Below are positions 11,326-22,696 of a stretch of 64,000 nt of DNA, in pieces; the first letter of the stretch is position 1, and each line of letters opens with the position of its first letter. The position numbers and the translations under genes are program-made. Origin of the DNA: Icerya purchasi (lineage: Eukaryota; Arthropoda; Insecta; Hemiptera; Monophlebidae); the NCBI GenBank assembly GCA_039619475.1, contig CM077115.1, forward strand, positions 444,715,292-444,779,291, read 5' to 3'. The notes beneath the pieces were generated by a model, which was given only the letters and a program-made list of their open reading frames with translations, was not told the origin of the DNA and did no database searches.

Positions 11326-12021
11326 GGTGGCCCAAAACAACTGCAACTACTCTCCGTACACGGAGTAATCTAGCGGTCGAGAAACGAGTGAAGCATGAAG
11401 TTCATTCTCTTTTTCCGACAGCGGAACATATAGCAATGCGAACATACAGCTAGTTAGAATTTCCCTTACAAACTGAGAAATTTCGTACAAAAAATTATCT
11501 ATTGTCTTATTGGTCGTCGCCAGGCTCCTTCTCAAAGTATCGTTCTTCGCAACACACTTACGGGCATCCTTTCGGGCCACTTTTTGAAAATTGTTTATCG
11601 TTTGTCGTTTTCCGGAATTCCTCGTCTGGAACGGCCTTCAAAGCATTCTCGTCAACTCTCACGATTTCCGCCCGTATTTTTGAAATCTATGGCCTCGCAG
11701 CATGCGTTTTAGGATCGAGAAGAGCCAAAAATCGCATGGTGTGAAGTCGAGCTATTTCAGAAGAAGCCTGCCGATGTTGACGACCAATCAGACAATAGAT
11801 AATTTTTTTGTACGAAATTTCTCAGTTTGTAAGGCAAACTCTAACTAGCTGTATGTTAGTATTGCTAAAATGGCGCTCGTATTGCTGTATGTTCCGCTGT
11901 TGGAAAAAGAATGGACTTCATGTTTCACTTGTTTTTTGACCGCTAGACAACGTCCATACTCCGTATATAGTTGCAGTTGACTCCGTGTACTGAGAGTAGT
12001 TGCGGTTGTTTTGGTCCAGCC
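11326..12021 (-). mobile_element. Mariner-like deletion derivative with long inverted repeats
   Basis: The ends match as inverted repeats: left GGTGGCCCAAAACAACTGC, right (reverse complement) GGCTGGACCAAAACAACCGC. Matching continues inward through TACACGGAGT, CTAGCGGTC, GCGGAACATA, ACATACAGCTAGTTAGA and GAGAAATTTCGTACAAAAAA to about 11520 on the left and 11778 on the right, roughly 190-245 bp per arm. Between them lies only the C-terminal end of a mariner transposase. The usual TA duplication is not intact. It is a dead internal-deletion copy that might once have been mobilised in trans. Confidence 0.88.
11525..11752 (-). pseudogene. Mariner transposase C-terminal remnant
   Basis: Read on the minus strand, the first piece (about 11752 to 11690) translates as LDFTPCDFWLFSILKRMLRG, matching the mariner block around the last catalytic Asp (typically PCDFFLFPKLK..L.G.RF). 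After a frameshift, the second piece (about 11680 to 11570) contains ALKAVPDEEFRKT, the conserved segment near the mariner C-terminus (ALKAIP..EF.K). The final stretch reads CCEERYFEKE, corresponding to the CV.S.G.YFEGD ending, one stop after the preceding piece. Mariner transposase cuts and reinserts the element at TA sites. The N-terminal DNA-binding domain and the first two catalytic Asp blocks are missing. Confidence 0.88.
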
Positions 12022-13600
12022 TTTGTATTGATATCTCGATTCGTTTAGTAAACAAATTAGTTTTTGTATTTTTATATACGGAAAAAAGGAGTGCATAAAT
12101 CTACAGGGGCATGCGGAAAATATAAAATATATAATAAAATTAAAAAGTGATTACATATCAACTTTGTTGCAAACTTGATCGGAATTGCGAACGCCGAGAT
12201 ATTCCTCGGATGCTGATGGTAGATAGTAGAGGAGAAAACGTAGTAATATTTACCTTAATTTACCTATTTTTTTCACGTGCTTTATTATTTAGTCGTGTAA
12301 TATCACGAATGCGACAAAGAGGTCCCGGCTTAAAGCTGCGCACTTCATAGGAACAATGTGTGCGGTGGTGGTTAGGGTTGTTCGAGACTCGATCCGGACT
12401 TCAGCAACCAATGCTTGTTTTAGCGTACTCAATTCGGAGGAGCACGCGTCAGATACCTGACGATATAAGGAGAATAGAAGTGAATTTCGTAGTTCGTACA
12501 AAGAAATATTTTCGTAATGTAAAAATAGAAATATCTGTTCGTAGTGAGCACACTAACTATGCAATGATATATTGCGGAAGATGAATCGGCAGCAATAATA
12601 ATGTCGTTGCCCAAAATAGAGGAACTATATGTGGTAGCTAAACCACTGGAAGCTGAACATCGGGAAGGACCGATCTAGCAGGAAATGGTGATCGAAGGTA
12701 ACTGGAAGCCGAATGAAGATAGATCTGCAGCGGGGAAAGCGCTGCCCGGTCGAACGACCAGAAGGAACAGGTGACAACGATGCGCGCCAAATTTAGAATG
12801 TAACTGACCCGAAGGGGGAACAACGTTAACAACAACAACAACAACAACAACAAAGTCCAGAGAGAGAGTAATTCGGTGTGGCGAGCAACTTTGAGCAAAT
12901 TAAGAGGGTGGTGGCACGTGAATCCTTTTTGATAGGGTGTTGCCGGAATGAAAATCCAGCATCAACGACGACCAGTTCGCTCGGCAGCGTGATTGGTTGT
13001 GGTTGCGCCGCCAACAACCGATAAAAACCAGCCTAATTTTCTACGACTGCGCGTATTCGAAATTAAGAAATAAATTCTGAAAAGCCGAACTAAGCTGTCA
13101 AAACGAACGGTAAAATACGCGATAACCCCGCGTTAAAAGAATTAATCAAAAATAGCGACCAAATTAAATAGCAGTGTGTGTAATAAAGTTATACGCCTCT
13201 CACACGGCCGGAATCTTTCAAGAATTTTTGAAGAGAAATTAAAAACATTCCGGTTATCCTCCCGTTTACAGTCCTAGGACCGTTTAACTGCAATATGCCG
13301 AACAAAGATCTATCAGGCCGAAGATAGTCGAAATATTGCGAACTCTGCACACAAGTGCTTACCAGGAACGTACACAAAATTAGTACCAAAAGGCACCTAA
13401 TAGTGTAAAATCAAATCAAATTTTTTATTTACCTTATACACGGCGTTTTTGTAAACAATTATGTGCAATTTAAAAATGGCATTCCGATGCCACATATGAC
13501 AAGCATATAGTAAGGTTTTTTTTCCTCTTCCTTCTTTTTTTTTTTTTACCCCTTAAATATTTACAACAATTCAAATAAAATCGGCAATTAAAACACAAAT
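12022..13600. other. Stretch without a supportable gene
   Basis: No recognisable gene. A (CAA)n run lies at about 12830-12853. From about 12600 to 13150 the composition is more balanced; an inverted CCAAT (GATTGGTTGTGG) near 12990 sits shortly before a TATA-like GATAAAAACC near 13020. This is weakly suggestive of a promoter on the plus strand, but no transcript or frame confirms it. Confidence 0.45.
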
Positions 13601-13631
13601 TATACACACACACACATATATATATATATAT

Positions 13632-14004
13632 AACTCGGCCATTTTGGCCTCGCAAGGGGCTGTGCCCCTTGACCCCTCTTGCTTTCATTTCTGTCTCGTT
13701 CTCTTCTATACTTTGTATAAAATGATCAAAATTTACGACGTAATTCTTACTAGCATCACACGAAAAAAAACAACAAAACATAACCACAAAAATCATATTC
13801 TAACATTTAACTTTTATTATGTAAAATTAAAACATTTTTTCGTTACATTTTTCGTTACATATTTCATTACATAAAATTGTGACATTTTTTAAATAACAAT
13901 AACAAAAATCCTATAAAATTATACAAACGTTACATAAAATTGGCACATTTTTTTGAGACATTTTTTCGAATGGCGGGTAGCCTAAGAATTACGTTGTAAT
14001 TAAT
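13632..14004 (-). mobile_element. TA-flanked Helentron/DINE-like copy A3
   Basis: Complete on the minus strand: the terminal GGCCGAGTT lies next to the TA array (13619-13632), followed by the GGCCAAAATGGCC and GGGGCACAGCCCC hairpins, then GACAGAAATGAAAGC, TATACAAAGTAT, the tail subterminal repeat, several ATTTTATGTAACGAAA-type internal repeats, and the head at 13985-14004. It is non-coding. Together with A4 it forms a large inverted pair with a spacer of about 187 bp. Confidence 0.8.
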
Positions 14005-14191
14005 ATATTTATTTTTTTTATTTTAAAAATAAGTTGTGGATCTCACAGGGCAAATATATCAGTTGTGTGAGTGCCCAACATTCTTATCAACGATTATTAG
14101 AAAAGATATACAAAAATTACAACTATCTTAACTTATTCCATAAATAAAAATATTAATAAACCTAGCATTATTATATTTATGTAAGAGTATA

Positions 14192-14533
14192 TTAATTACA
14201 ACGTAATTCTTAGGCTACCCCCCATTCGAAAAAATGTCCCAATTTAATATAACGTTTGTTAAATTTTATAGGATTTTTGTTATTGTTATTTAAAAAATGT
14301 CACAATTTTATGTAATGAAATATGTAACGAAAAAATGTCTTAATTTTATATAATGAAAGTTAAATGTTAGAATAGGACTTTTGTGGTTATGTTATTTTTT
14401 TTGTGTTGATGCCAGTAAGAATTACGTTGTAAATTTCGATCATTTTATACAAAGTATAGAAGAGAAAGAGACAGAAATGAAAGCAAGAGGGGTCAAGGGG
14501 CACAGCCCCTTGCGAGGCCAAAATGGCCGAGTT
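14192..14533 (+). mobile_element. TA-flanked Helentron/DINE-like copy A4 (best example)
   Basis: The head subterminal repeat TTACAACGTAATTCTTA at 14196-14212 has a perfect 17-bp inverted partner TAAGAATTACGTTGTAA at 14416-14432. The internal part has three ATTTTATGTAACG-like direct repeats. The tail carries two hairpins, GGGGCACAGCCCC and GGCCAAAATGGCC, and ends GAGTT at 14533, followed by a TA/CA array. There is no open frame of note. Subterminal inverted repeats plus 3' hairpins and a fixed end resemble DINE/Helentron non-autonomous elements. Confidence 0.82.
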
Positions 14534-14560
14534 TATATATATACACATATATATATATAT

Positions 14561-14624
<64 letters not shown>

Positions 14625-14626
<2 letters not shown>

Positions 14627-15020
14627 TAATAAGAACGTAATTCTTAGGCTACCCCCCATTCGAAAAAATGTACCAAAAAAATGTTCCAATTTTATGTAAC
14701 GCAGAATGTCACAATTTTCTGTAATGTTTGTTATATTTTATAGGATTTTTGTTATTGTTATTTAAAAAATGTCACAATTTTATGTAATAAAATATGTAAC
14801 GAAAAATGTAATGAAACAATATCTTAATTTTATATAATGAAAATTAAATGTTAGAATAGGATTTTTGTGGTTATGTTTTTTTTGTGTGTGTGTTGATACC
14901 AGTAAGAATTACGTTGGAAATTTTGATCATTTTATACAAAGTATAGAAGAGAATGAGACCGAAATGAAAGCAAGAAGGGTCAAGGGGCACAGCCCCTTAA
15001 GAGGCCAAAATGACCGTGTT
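14625..15020 (+). mobile_element. TA-flanked Helentron/DINE-like copy A5
   Basis: It shares the TA array with the end of A4, then begins TTAATAAGAACGTAATTCTTAG. Tail partner: AGTAAGAATTACGTTGGAA near 14903. The hairpin GGGGCACAGCCCC is intact; the second hairpin is GGCCAAAATGACC, with one mismatch. It ends GTGTT, a variant of GAGTT, before a long TA array (about 15022-15080). Confidence 0.78.
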
Positions 15021-15037
15021 TTATATATATATGTATG

Positions 15038-15080
<43 letters not shown>

Positions 15081-15393
15081 GTATTCCAATACATAACATG
15101 CCGCGTAATATGCATCTGTACACCAGTATATGTAGACAGCTTAATATTTAAAATCGAAAAAAAACATGATCTATGAGAACTAATTTACTGAAACTGTCAG
15201 ATGATTTATATGCGTAAATTTAACTCTCGAGTGTAATGTGTAAATTATTGACCCGATTAGAAAGGGAAAAAAAGATCTACATGTTGGCGTATACACGCAA
15301 CGCAGTGGTGTCTAAAAGATATCGCGAGTTAGCGATATTGATTGGGAATAACTTTTTTGTCGAATAAAATTTCTTTCGTAAAACAGATCAACC

Positions 15394-16012
15394 TTTTTTT
15401 TTTTTTTTTTGTTATGGGTACGCCAACGAAGAGCAACAGCCTAATCAGCCAAGGAATCTAAGTAATAGTTCAAAAGGAGAATAACATATTAGATTTCAAT
15501 CTGGTGCGAGATTGAATGAATAAAAGAAGCTAGAATAGGAACAAGTGACAAGGAAGGAAATGAGAGAACCTTAGAGTGTCATTGTATGGAGTAGGAAGAC
15601 GAAGATCCAAAAGCCGAGAATAGAAGAGAGAACGTTCTGAAGAAAGGTGAAGAACATTCGAAGAAAACATGATATTGACATCGCACAGAAAAAAGGAAAT
15701 CTTCTGGGTGAAGAGAATATCGCGGGGAGAAGAAACGAGGGAAAAATGAAAAAGTGACGAAGGAAGAAAGGTATGACCGAAGCGAAGACGACATATAGCG
15801 GTGATCAGGGGACGACAAAGGGAAGGAAACATGTCGAACCATCTGGTCAAAGAAGGTAAAGGCTGAACGGAAAGATAAAAGGGGAATTCAGATTTGAGAA
15901 AAGGGAAAAATAAATATCCTTCCATAATCTCATTTAAACAGCTATAGCGAAGAAGGGAATTGAGCATCGTTCGAAAACCAACGCCGACAGACAGTGTTAC
16001 GTACAAATTCAT
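15394..16012 (-). pseudogene. I-like LINE 3' fragment with the longest ORF of the window
   Basis: A minus-strand frame of 160 codons (16012 to 15530) reads TRWFDMFPSLCRPLITAICR followed by LRFGHTFLPSSLFHFSLVSS, then LCDVNIMFSSNVLHLSSERS. This is the region after RNase H in I-group LINEs: a W...L.R..I..ICRLRFGH segment followed by a Cys/His-like module. There is no RT or RNase H domain left. The 3' end lies at the T run 15394-15410 (poly(A) on the minus strand), preceded by a UTR whose terminal GTTGGCGTACCC is a variant of the family's GTTGACGAGCCC. The methionine start is not a real start; it lies within a 5'-truncated polyprotein. Confidence 0.85.
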
Positions 16013-18339
16013 TTAATATTATTTAATTATTGTTCTTGCATAGTCGAATGTATAATAATTGTGTATTTAAAGAAAGATCTCTTTGTGGGTTATCATCGGA
16101 AAATGAAAAAGTAAATTTTGATAAATTTCAGTTTCAAATTAATAATAATCAAAATTAAGCAAATACTTTTACGTCCGCGGTATAATAAAGGATACTCTCC
16201 CCCCCCCCGTGGTTGACGGCATCTCTGGATAATTAAACGGAGTTATTACACCTTGTTCCGTTTTTTTTTTTTTAAAAATAAAAACATTTCGAAGCGCTCG
16301 AGTTATAAAATTCTTTTTATCATCATCGAATGCGCTCCTTCCTTTTAAATGTATTTATCGTTTCTACTTCTTCTTCCGTTTTTTATCGTTAATTATTACA
16401 CTACCGGCATTATGGAAATTATTTATCGTTATTTCAGATGGCCGCAGATTTATTCGAAGCAGGTCGCTATAATAGGCGCGCGCGCGCGTGCATGCGCGGG
16501 TATGCGCGAATATGTGCGGGTATGCCAAGCCGAGCAAGAGAGCGAGATAGGAGTGGGCACAGGTAGAGATGGGTAAGTGGCTTTTTTTTAGAGCATAACT
16601 TTCACCGGGCATCGTCGAGACCTACTTATTACAATAATGAAAAATGCTCTCGCGAATCCAGGACACAGCAACAGTCCAACTCCGCGTTGGCAGCACCTTT
16701 CTTTCTGCAGTGAACCGCATTCTGTTTACCTAATTTCTATTCGCCGCTATCGTCTCTAGCGATACCGGTTTGCGAGCGCGGACCACCGTACGATGGCCTC
16801 TTATACCATTATGCCGGTTAAAGAAGAACTGTCGGTCATTTGTTATGTGCGGCCTCCTCTGTATGGCACCTCTCCGTCGTCCTCGCCATTTACCTATAAA
16901 CGATCACGTAAAAACATTTTGATAATTACGCACCGCACACGTAACGCTGCCGGCCTCTATTAAGCTGTTCCCGCGTAGCCCGTTCTCATCGATAATAACG
17001 CGATACGGTTTTCGTGAAATATTTAAACGTTCACGATTCACACCAGTGCCCTAGTTTTAAATGCACAGCTGTACCGTGTGTGTGTGTGGCGCGGGGGGGT
17101 GTCATTAGTAACGAAAAAGTTTTTTTCTTTTTTTTTTTAGTTTCTATTTTCAAAAATCATTTATACCTATTCTTTTGGTTGTGTTTGTCTCAGGGCCCTT
17201 TAATAATATTATGCACACACTTATGCTGCATCGTAAGAAACAGCACAGTTGCAACGTGCCCTGTGATTTCGCCTCTATCTATTGTTGAAAAACGTGATGG
17301 TATCTTCGTGAGCTTGGAAAGTACAGTCTACACCATGTCTGGAGAATAGAGGCACATTACGGTATGTTATCTGTGTTGGATAACCAACCGCTCTATTGTC
17401 GTGGTACAAAAAGATCCTCACATGAGACGTTTCTTCCGATCGTCTATTGCCTCAGTTGCGTAAAACTTTTTTGTAACTCTCTTTATTATTGCACGAGAGA
17501 AATCTTTTAAAAAAATCAAAAAACAAAATCGTAACGAACTATTCCATTCCGGTCAATAAAAACGGTGGTTGTTTGAAGACCTCTGGTATGAGTGTAGATC
17601 TCCTCGCGTAAGATTGATTAATTAAACAGCGACAGATGTAGAAATAACGAAAACTTTGAAACTTGCAGAATTGCCGTGAAAAAAAAAAAGAACAATATTT
17701 CAAAGTATGAATACGCATATATGTCTTTTAGATGGTGTGTATACGAAACTCTCTACGCACGTAGCATTTGATTGTGTTTAAAATCACACTTTACACAGAC
17801 CGATTGAAAGACATTCCAAAAATTAACACTAATAATATAAACGTTTAATCGTGTGTTTATTGTACGAAAACATTTACGATTTGTACGAAATCTATTGGCG
17901 AGTATATTGATCGGCGTCATGGCTGTTGAAGACTGCGTCGATGAATATCGTTGTAGTCATACTTGTAAAATAAACGATAATAATAAAGACACGTGGTTAA
18001 TTGTAGGAATACCTATAATAACACACCCTGACGGCTAGTTCCCATATTTTAGTAAAAACATGAACTCAAAAACTGTTAATCGTAAATCAAAAATATATAT
18101 ATATAAATGTAAACGTTGTTGTGCCCCAAAAAATAAATAAATAAATGAATAAAATAAAATAAAATAAAATAAATGTAAATGTAATCACAGTGATAACATC
18201 ATCAGAGGAATGATTTTGCATGTTTTTCCGTGTGGGAAACTGTGGATTTACTCTCTGCCAGGGAAACCAGTACTTCCGTACCTTTTTTGTAACATAAATA
18301 TGCCTTTCGGATGGTGTAGTAAAGTATGATATGTGTTCT
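16013..18339. other. Stretch without a supportable gene
   Basis: No recognisable gene. Between about 16430 and 17420 the sequence is less AT-rich and holds a GCGCGCGCGCGTGCATGCGC run near 16478. Further right there are A/T runs and an (AAATA)n tract near 18130-18175. Longest open frame: 111 codons, plus strand, at 17014, running through a poly-T tract, so very unlikely to be real. Confidence 0.5.
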
Positions 18340-18580
18340 GCTTTTTACTTCAGTTTGCTGAGACACTTGGTCTTCCTACTCCATATTGCGCCTCTTATGT
18401 TTTTCCTCTCCATAGCTTGTGTTCCTATTATTTGTTCATTTCTCCTAACAACATTTGATATCGTATGAAGATATAATTGACACTTCTTCCTATTATAATT
18501 GTTTCTCGGTAAAGATCCCCGGTTGATAGGCTTAAAAAGAAATAAAAAGAAAAAAAAAAAGGAAAAAAAAAGGAAAAAAA
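18340..18580 (+). pseudogene. I-like LINE 3' fragment
   Basis: Plus-strand text CTTGGTCTTCCTACTCCATA (18367 on), then a GCGCCTCTTATGTTTTTCC segment, closely follows the end of the I-like fragments at 9550 and 10213 (LGLPTPYCASYILSFP). The 3' UTR carries CGGTAAAGATCCCCGGTTGA, a decayed version of the family's terminal motif, and runs into an A-rich tail (about 18534-18582). No open frame remains. Confidence 0.65.
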
Positions 18581-18582
18581 AA

Positions 18583-19687
18583 GTGTTATACGACTATTTT
18601 GTTTTACTAAGACACACTGCTCCGTCGATCAAAAATTGAATAAAATATTTACCATAATGTAAATATAAATAAGAGGGGTGGTAACACGTTTTGACGTTCG
18701 ATATTTATGAAATATCCGTGACAACATACTTCGAGAAACTTATTGAAATGTACATTTTACTCGGAAATAAAAAAATACGGAGAAAAATAATCAGATTAAC
18801 AATTTTTGTTGATTTATTAAATTCCATGTCGGTAACAACATACTATCCAAAAAAAAAAAAAAAGAAAAGGTTTCAGATGGAAAAATTCTGTGGCAAACAA
18901 GCTATAGTATTTATGCACACTGCAATTGCTTCCTGCGGCAATATTATGCACCGCGTTCTACATTACCGTTAAGATTTAAAAAGCGATCAATCTATCGTCC
19001 TCAGAAAATTAGTATTTACATTCGTTCGAGTTCAAAATTATTTCGCGCCATCATCTCCGTTGACTTCTTAAATTGCAAAATTGCCTTTGAATCCTGTGTA
19101 TACGTATTTTATAGCTGGGGGAACTTTCCGGAACAGATTACTCTCAAGATTGACAAAAAAAAACCCGCTTGAAACATCTGTTAGATGTGATTATAAATAG
19201 TTTCAATATAGCATAATTTTTCATTATCTCGATTTTGAAAAATTTCTCTACGTAAGACTGTCCAATAAAAACGCGGTTTTAATCAAACAATGTAATCATT
19301 CCAAACGTACAAACAAATAAAAATACGCAAATAGAGTTACATTTACTTCTGCAATCAAATGCCATTAGCATTCTCGCATTTATTTACTCGTTGTAATCTG
19401 AATACCATCGGAAAATTCCTCCATTAATTTTACCTTACCCCCCTAAAAACACAAAGGAGGTTTTATTAAGATGAAAACTTTCTTTTGAAGTCCACTTCAA
19501 TCTTACACAACTTAGCGTCGACTGAAGCTGTTAAACGTTCATGTTAGTCTCCTAGTGAAAAAGCTTAAGGTTTTTTCGAATTTAGAATAATTTTTAAACT
19601 GCTTGGTCTTCAATCCATTTGTCTAAAAAACACACACACACGCATACAAGTGTCTAAATAATATATACAGATATGTATTATATATAA
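18583..19687. other. Stretch without a supportable gene
   Basis: AT-rich sequence with A runs near 18850 and CA repeats near 19630. No gene or recognised repeat seen. Confidence 0.5.
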
Positions 19688-20370
19688 CAGGGGCGGATCC
19701 AGAAGGACCTTTTTTGTGAGGGGAAATTATATAATTACACGTAAAATCTTATACGGGATAACTAGTAGATATTTAAGAAATAGCCCCCTTGTGTTTCATA
19801 AAAAAAATCAAATAGCAACCATCTCTTTATAGTAATTGAAAAATGTGTTTTAAAAAAATACATAATTGTTACAATTTTTAATTTAAATTTTGTTTTATTT
19901 TTAGCTATGAAAAAAAAAAAAACGAAATTATAAAATTATACCTAAAAAATGGTAGTTTAGAAATATTAAGAAAGATTACTAGTATTTTTATTAGATACTT
20001 TACTTCTTTTTTATTTCCGTTAGTAATCCGATCCGAATTCTCTTTGCCGTGAACAAGTTTAAATATATATATATATATATATATATTTCTCACTGAACTA
20101 CTATTTTTAATTAAAATTACAAAATAAAAATTAAAAATAAATAAGAAAGGCAAAAGAGGATCGATAATAGTTGGGTTTCAAATTAAATAAAAACGGAATA
20201 TTAGTAGTTTCACTAGAAAACAGTTTTAAATATTAATTATTAAAATCCGTATGTTGTAACATTTATACAAATCTTTTATAGCATAAATTATGTTATGACA
20301 AATGTTTTCATAGTGGCTTTAGTTCTGGGGGGGTGTCCCCTATCCCCCTTCCCCCGTGGATCCGCCACTG
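19688..20370 (+). mobile_element. hAT-like non-autonomous element, copy 1
   Basis: Termini are CAGGGGCGGATCCA at 19688 and, as the reverse complement, TGGATCCGCCACTG ending at 20370: imperfect inverted repeats typical of hAT-like elements. The flanks are AT microsatellite, so the expected 8-bp duplication cannot be resolved. No transposase frame is present. An internal TA array sits at about 20063-20085. The body is about 685 bp and is homologous along most of its length to the copy at 40975-41624 in opposite orientation, which fixes it as a dispersed family. Confidence 0.82.
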
Positions 20371-21603
20371 ATTATATATATATATATATATATATATATG
20401 GAGTAACCTTATTTTCTGATAGGTAACTTAGAAGAAAAACTTTAATGCAACAAACCATCAGTCCAGCGGCACGCGAACAGATTTAGTTAATGTTCCGATT
20501 CCATAATATAGTTCTAGTTTTGGGTGTTGCTCTCTTTTTGTGGATTCATTCAGTACTGAGATCCCGCTTTTTTCTTTCTCGGTGCGCATTATTTCTGCCA
20601 TTTTGATTGCTTCGTGTCAACAATATATCTATTCAGATTAAAATATGGCAATTCTTTTACCTTCCAATTGTTTTTGGATAATGGCCACGCCTAATTAACG
20701 AGTAGTTGAAAGATATAACATGAAAAAGAAGTACATTTTTTAATAGTGCTATTGTTAATCGCACAGTCCGAATTCGTAGAAATTCCTAAAATAGAACTTT
20801 ATTACATCATTTTTGCTAGGCCCTCCCGATCTGATGTGTGGCGGCCTATCAACGCAAAAGATTATTACTTAAAAATATTTATAACTCGATAAGCTTATTT
20901 ATGATGTGAAGGAATCAGAAATAATCGAATTACTACTAGGACAAGAAAGTATATAGGAAGTATGAAATAAGATGTACATATTGCGTAATTGCAGTTGGCG
21001 AAGTAAAATGAGCAGAATGGAAACACATACAAATGCCATGAGAAGCGGCCGGAAGTAGGCTGTAATTTAAGTATTATTCGTAGAACGGGTTGTAAATAAG
21101 AGAAGACAAGAACGCTAAGGAATAGCGGAAAGGTTAAATAAACAGCTGGAGAACGAGGTTTGATTGGTAATGCCATTTTTGAAATTTTCAGTGGAGAATT
21201 TTCTTCAATACGGAGGCGATATGAGCCGAGAATATTTATTAATAAGAAACTGGCTAAAGTAAATAAGGATCAACAGTGTTTATCTTAGTTTTCAATTCCA
21301 GTATCACTCGGAGACGAAAAGAAGTCGATTTGTTCAAGATTAGAAATACCAAAGCGAATCAGATATGCTATCATAATTTTATACCAAGTGACGTGGTGTC
21401 ATCGGCGAATATCATTATCCTCTTCGCCATTTCGGTGTTTCTGTGTACAGAAACAATCTAGGAGAGCTACTCTGCACATGTGCCTAGTCTGAATATAATG
21501 TAATTTTATCGTTTTCCAAATAAATTTTAATTTCTTAACTTATATTCTCTATTATTTGTTTTTTCTGTTAATTTTACTACGGATCTGCAGATTAAGTTAA
21601 ACA

Positions 21604-21663
<60 letters not shown>

Positions 21664-22645
21664 CATATGTGTGTTTCTTTAACTTCTGCAATAGAGTTCT
21701 TCAAAAATGTTTACGCAAAACTAAAAAACAAAAAAAAAAAAAAATTAAGAAAATGCAAAAAAAAATAAAGCGACAGAAATGTATTGTTCTATTTTGGATT
21801 GATTTATCGCTAGAAGCTAAGTATAGTTTTGAAAGTTACTAAATGTCACGGTTTTCGAAATCTCAGTGAGGATTATTGATTCAAAAACGTTTCCGCACCA
21901 TCCTTCCAAAAGCCTCGATTTTATTCACATACTACTAGGCAATTAGTTTTAGGAGAATTCGGAAAATTTCTTCAGGTTAAATTTTCTTTCCGACATTATA
22001 GGGAAAATCTCGACGTGCATTACGGCTGGCGGTCGTGTCGCCAAATGCGCACGCTACGCAAAAGTAATTTTATTCATTTCGTTATTAACCGGTTGAGTTC
22101 ACACGTTTTTGCTAAAAAAAACGAAATAGGTGGAAATAGTTGAAAATAGTTGTATGGAACGGTACCCCTCCGTCCGAAGAGCATGTTCAAGGATATATCA
22201 TAGTAGAACTTCTGTACAAAAGGTACACGGAAGTGTACTGATTTTTTTTTCTTTCTTTTTGTTTCTAATTGATCCCCAAAAAAAGGAACATCGAGCTAAA
22301 TCAATACAATATTTTTTTCCTTATCTACAAAGGCAAATTTTTGGAAAAAAATTTAAGATGAAGCTTTCTTTAACTGTTTTCACTTTTTATTTTTTCCAAT
22401 AATTGCCGCATTCTTAAAATCACTCCGCTGCAAGTTATTCTCATTCGGCTAGATTAGATTTTTTCTTTCAGACTGTTTTATTGATCAAAAAAACAAGAAA
22501 AAAGATTTAATTTAGAGCGTTGTCAAAAGTATGACTCTTAATTTTGATGAGACGATTTAATAGGATAAAACACGTGGGTTGCCTTATCTACCCACAAACG
22601 TATTATTCTTCAATAATCTAATTTGCGAACACCGCAATAGCGTTC

Positions 22646-22696
<51 letters not shown>

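Noticed and set aside
13470..13796. 108-codon minus frame and its look-alikes at 14381, 14865 and 61343
   Set aside because: The shared NYVVNFDHFIQSIEE text is just the tail of the non-coding TA-flanked family read in one frame; it runs on into TA arrays and frames differ between copies.
17014..17349. 111-codon plus frame with Cys-rich start
   Set aside because: It depends on reading through a poly-T tract and shows no domain or splice context.
20895..21176. Minus frame as another I-like LINE fragment
   Set aside because: The pyrimidine-rich minus strand looks similar at first, but no LRFGH, CDADH or terminal motif is present.
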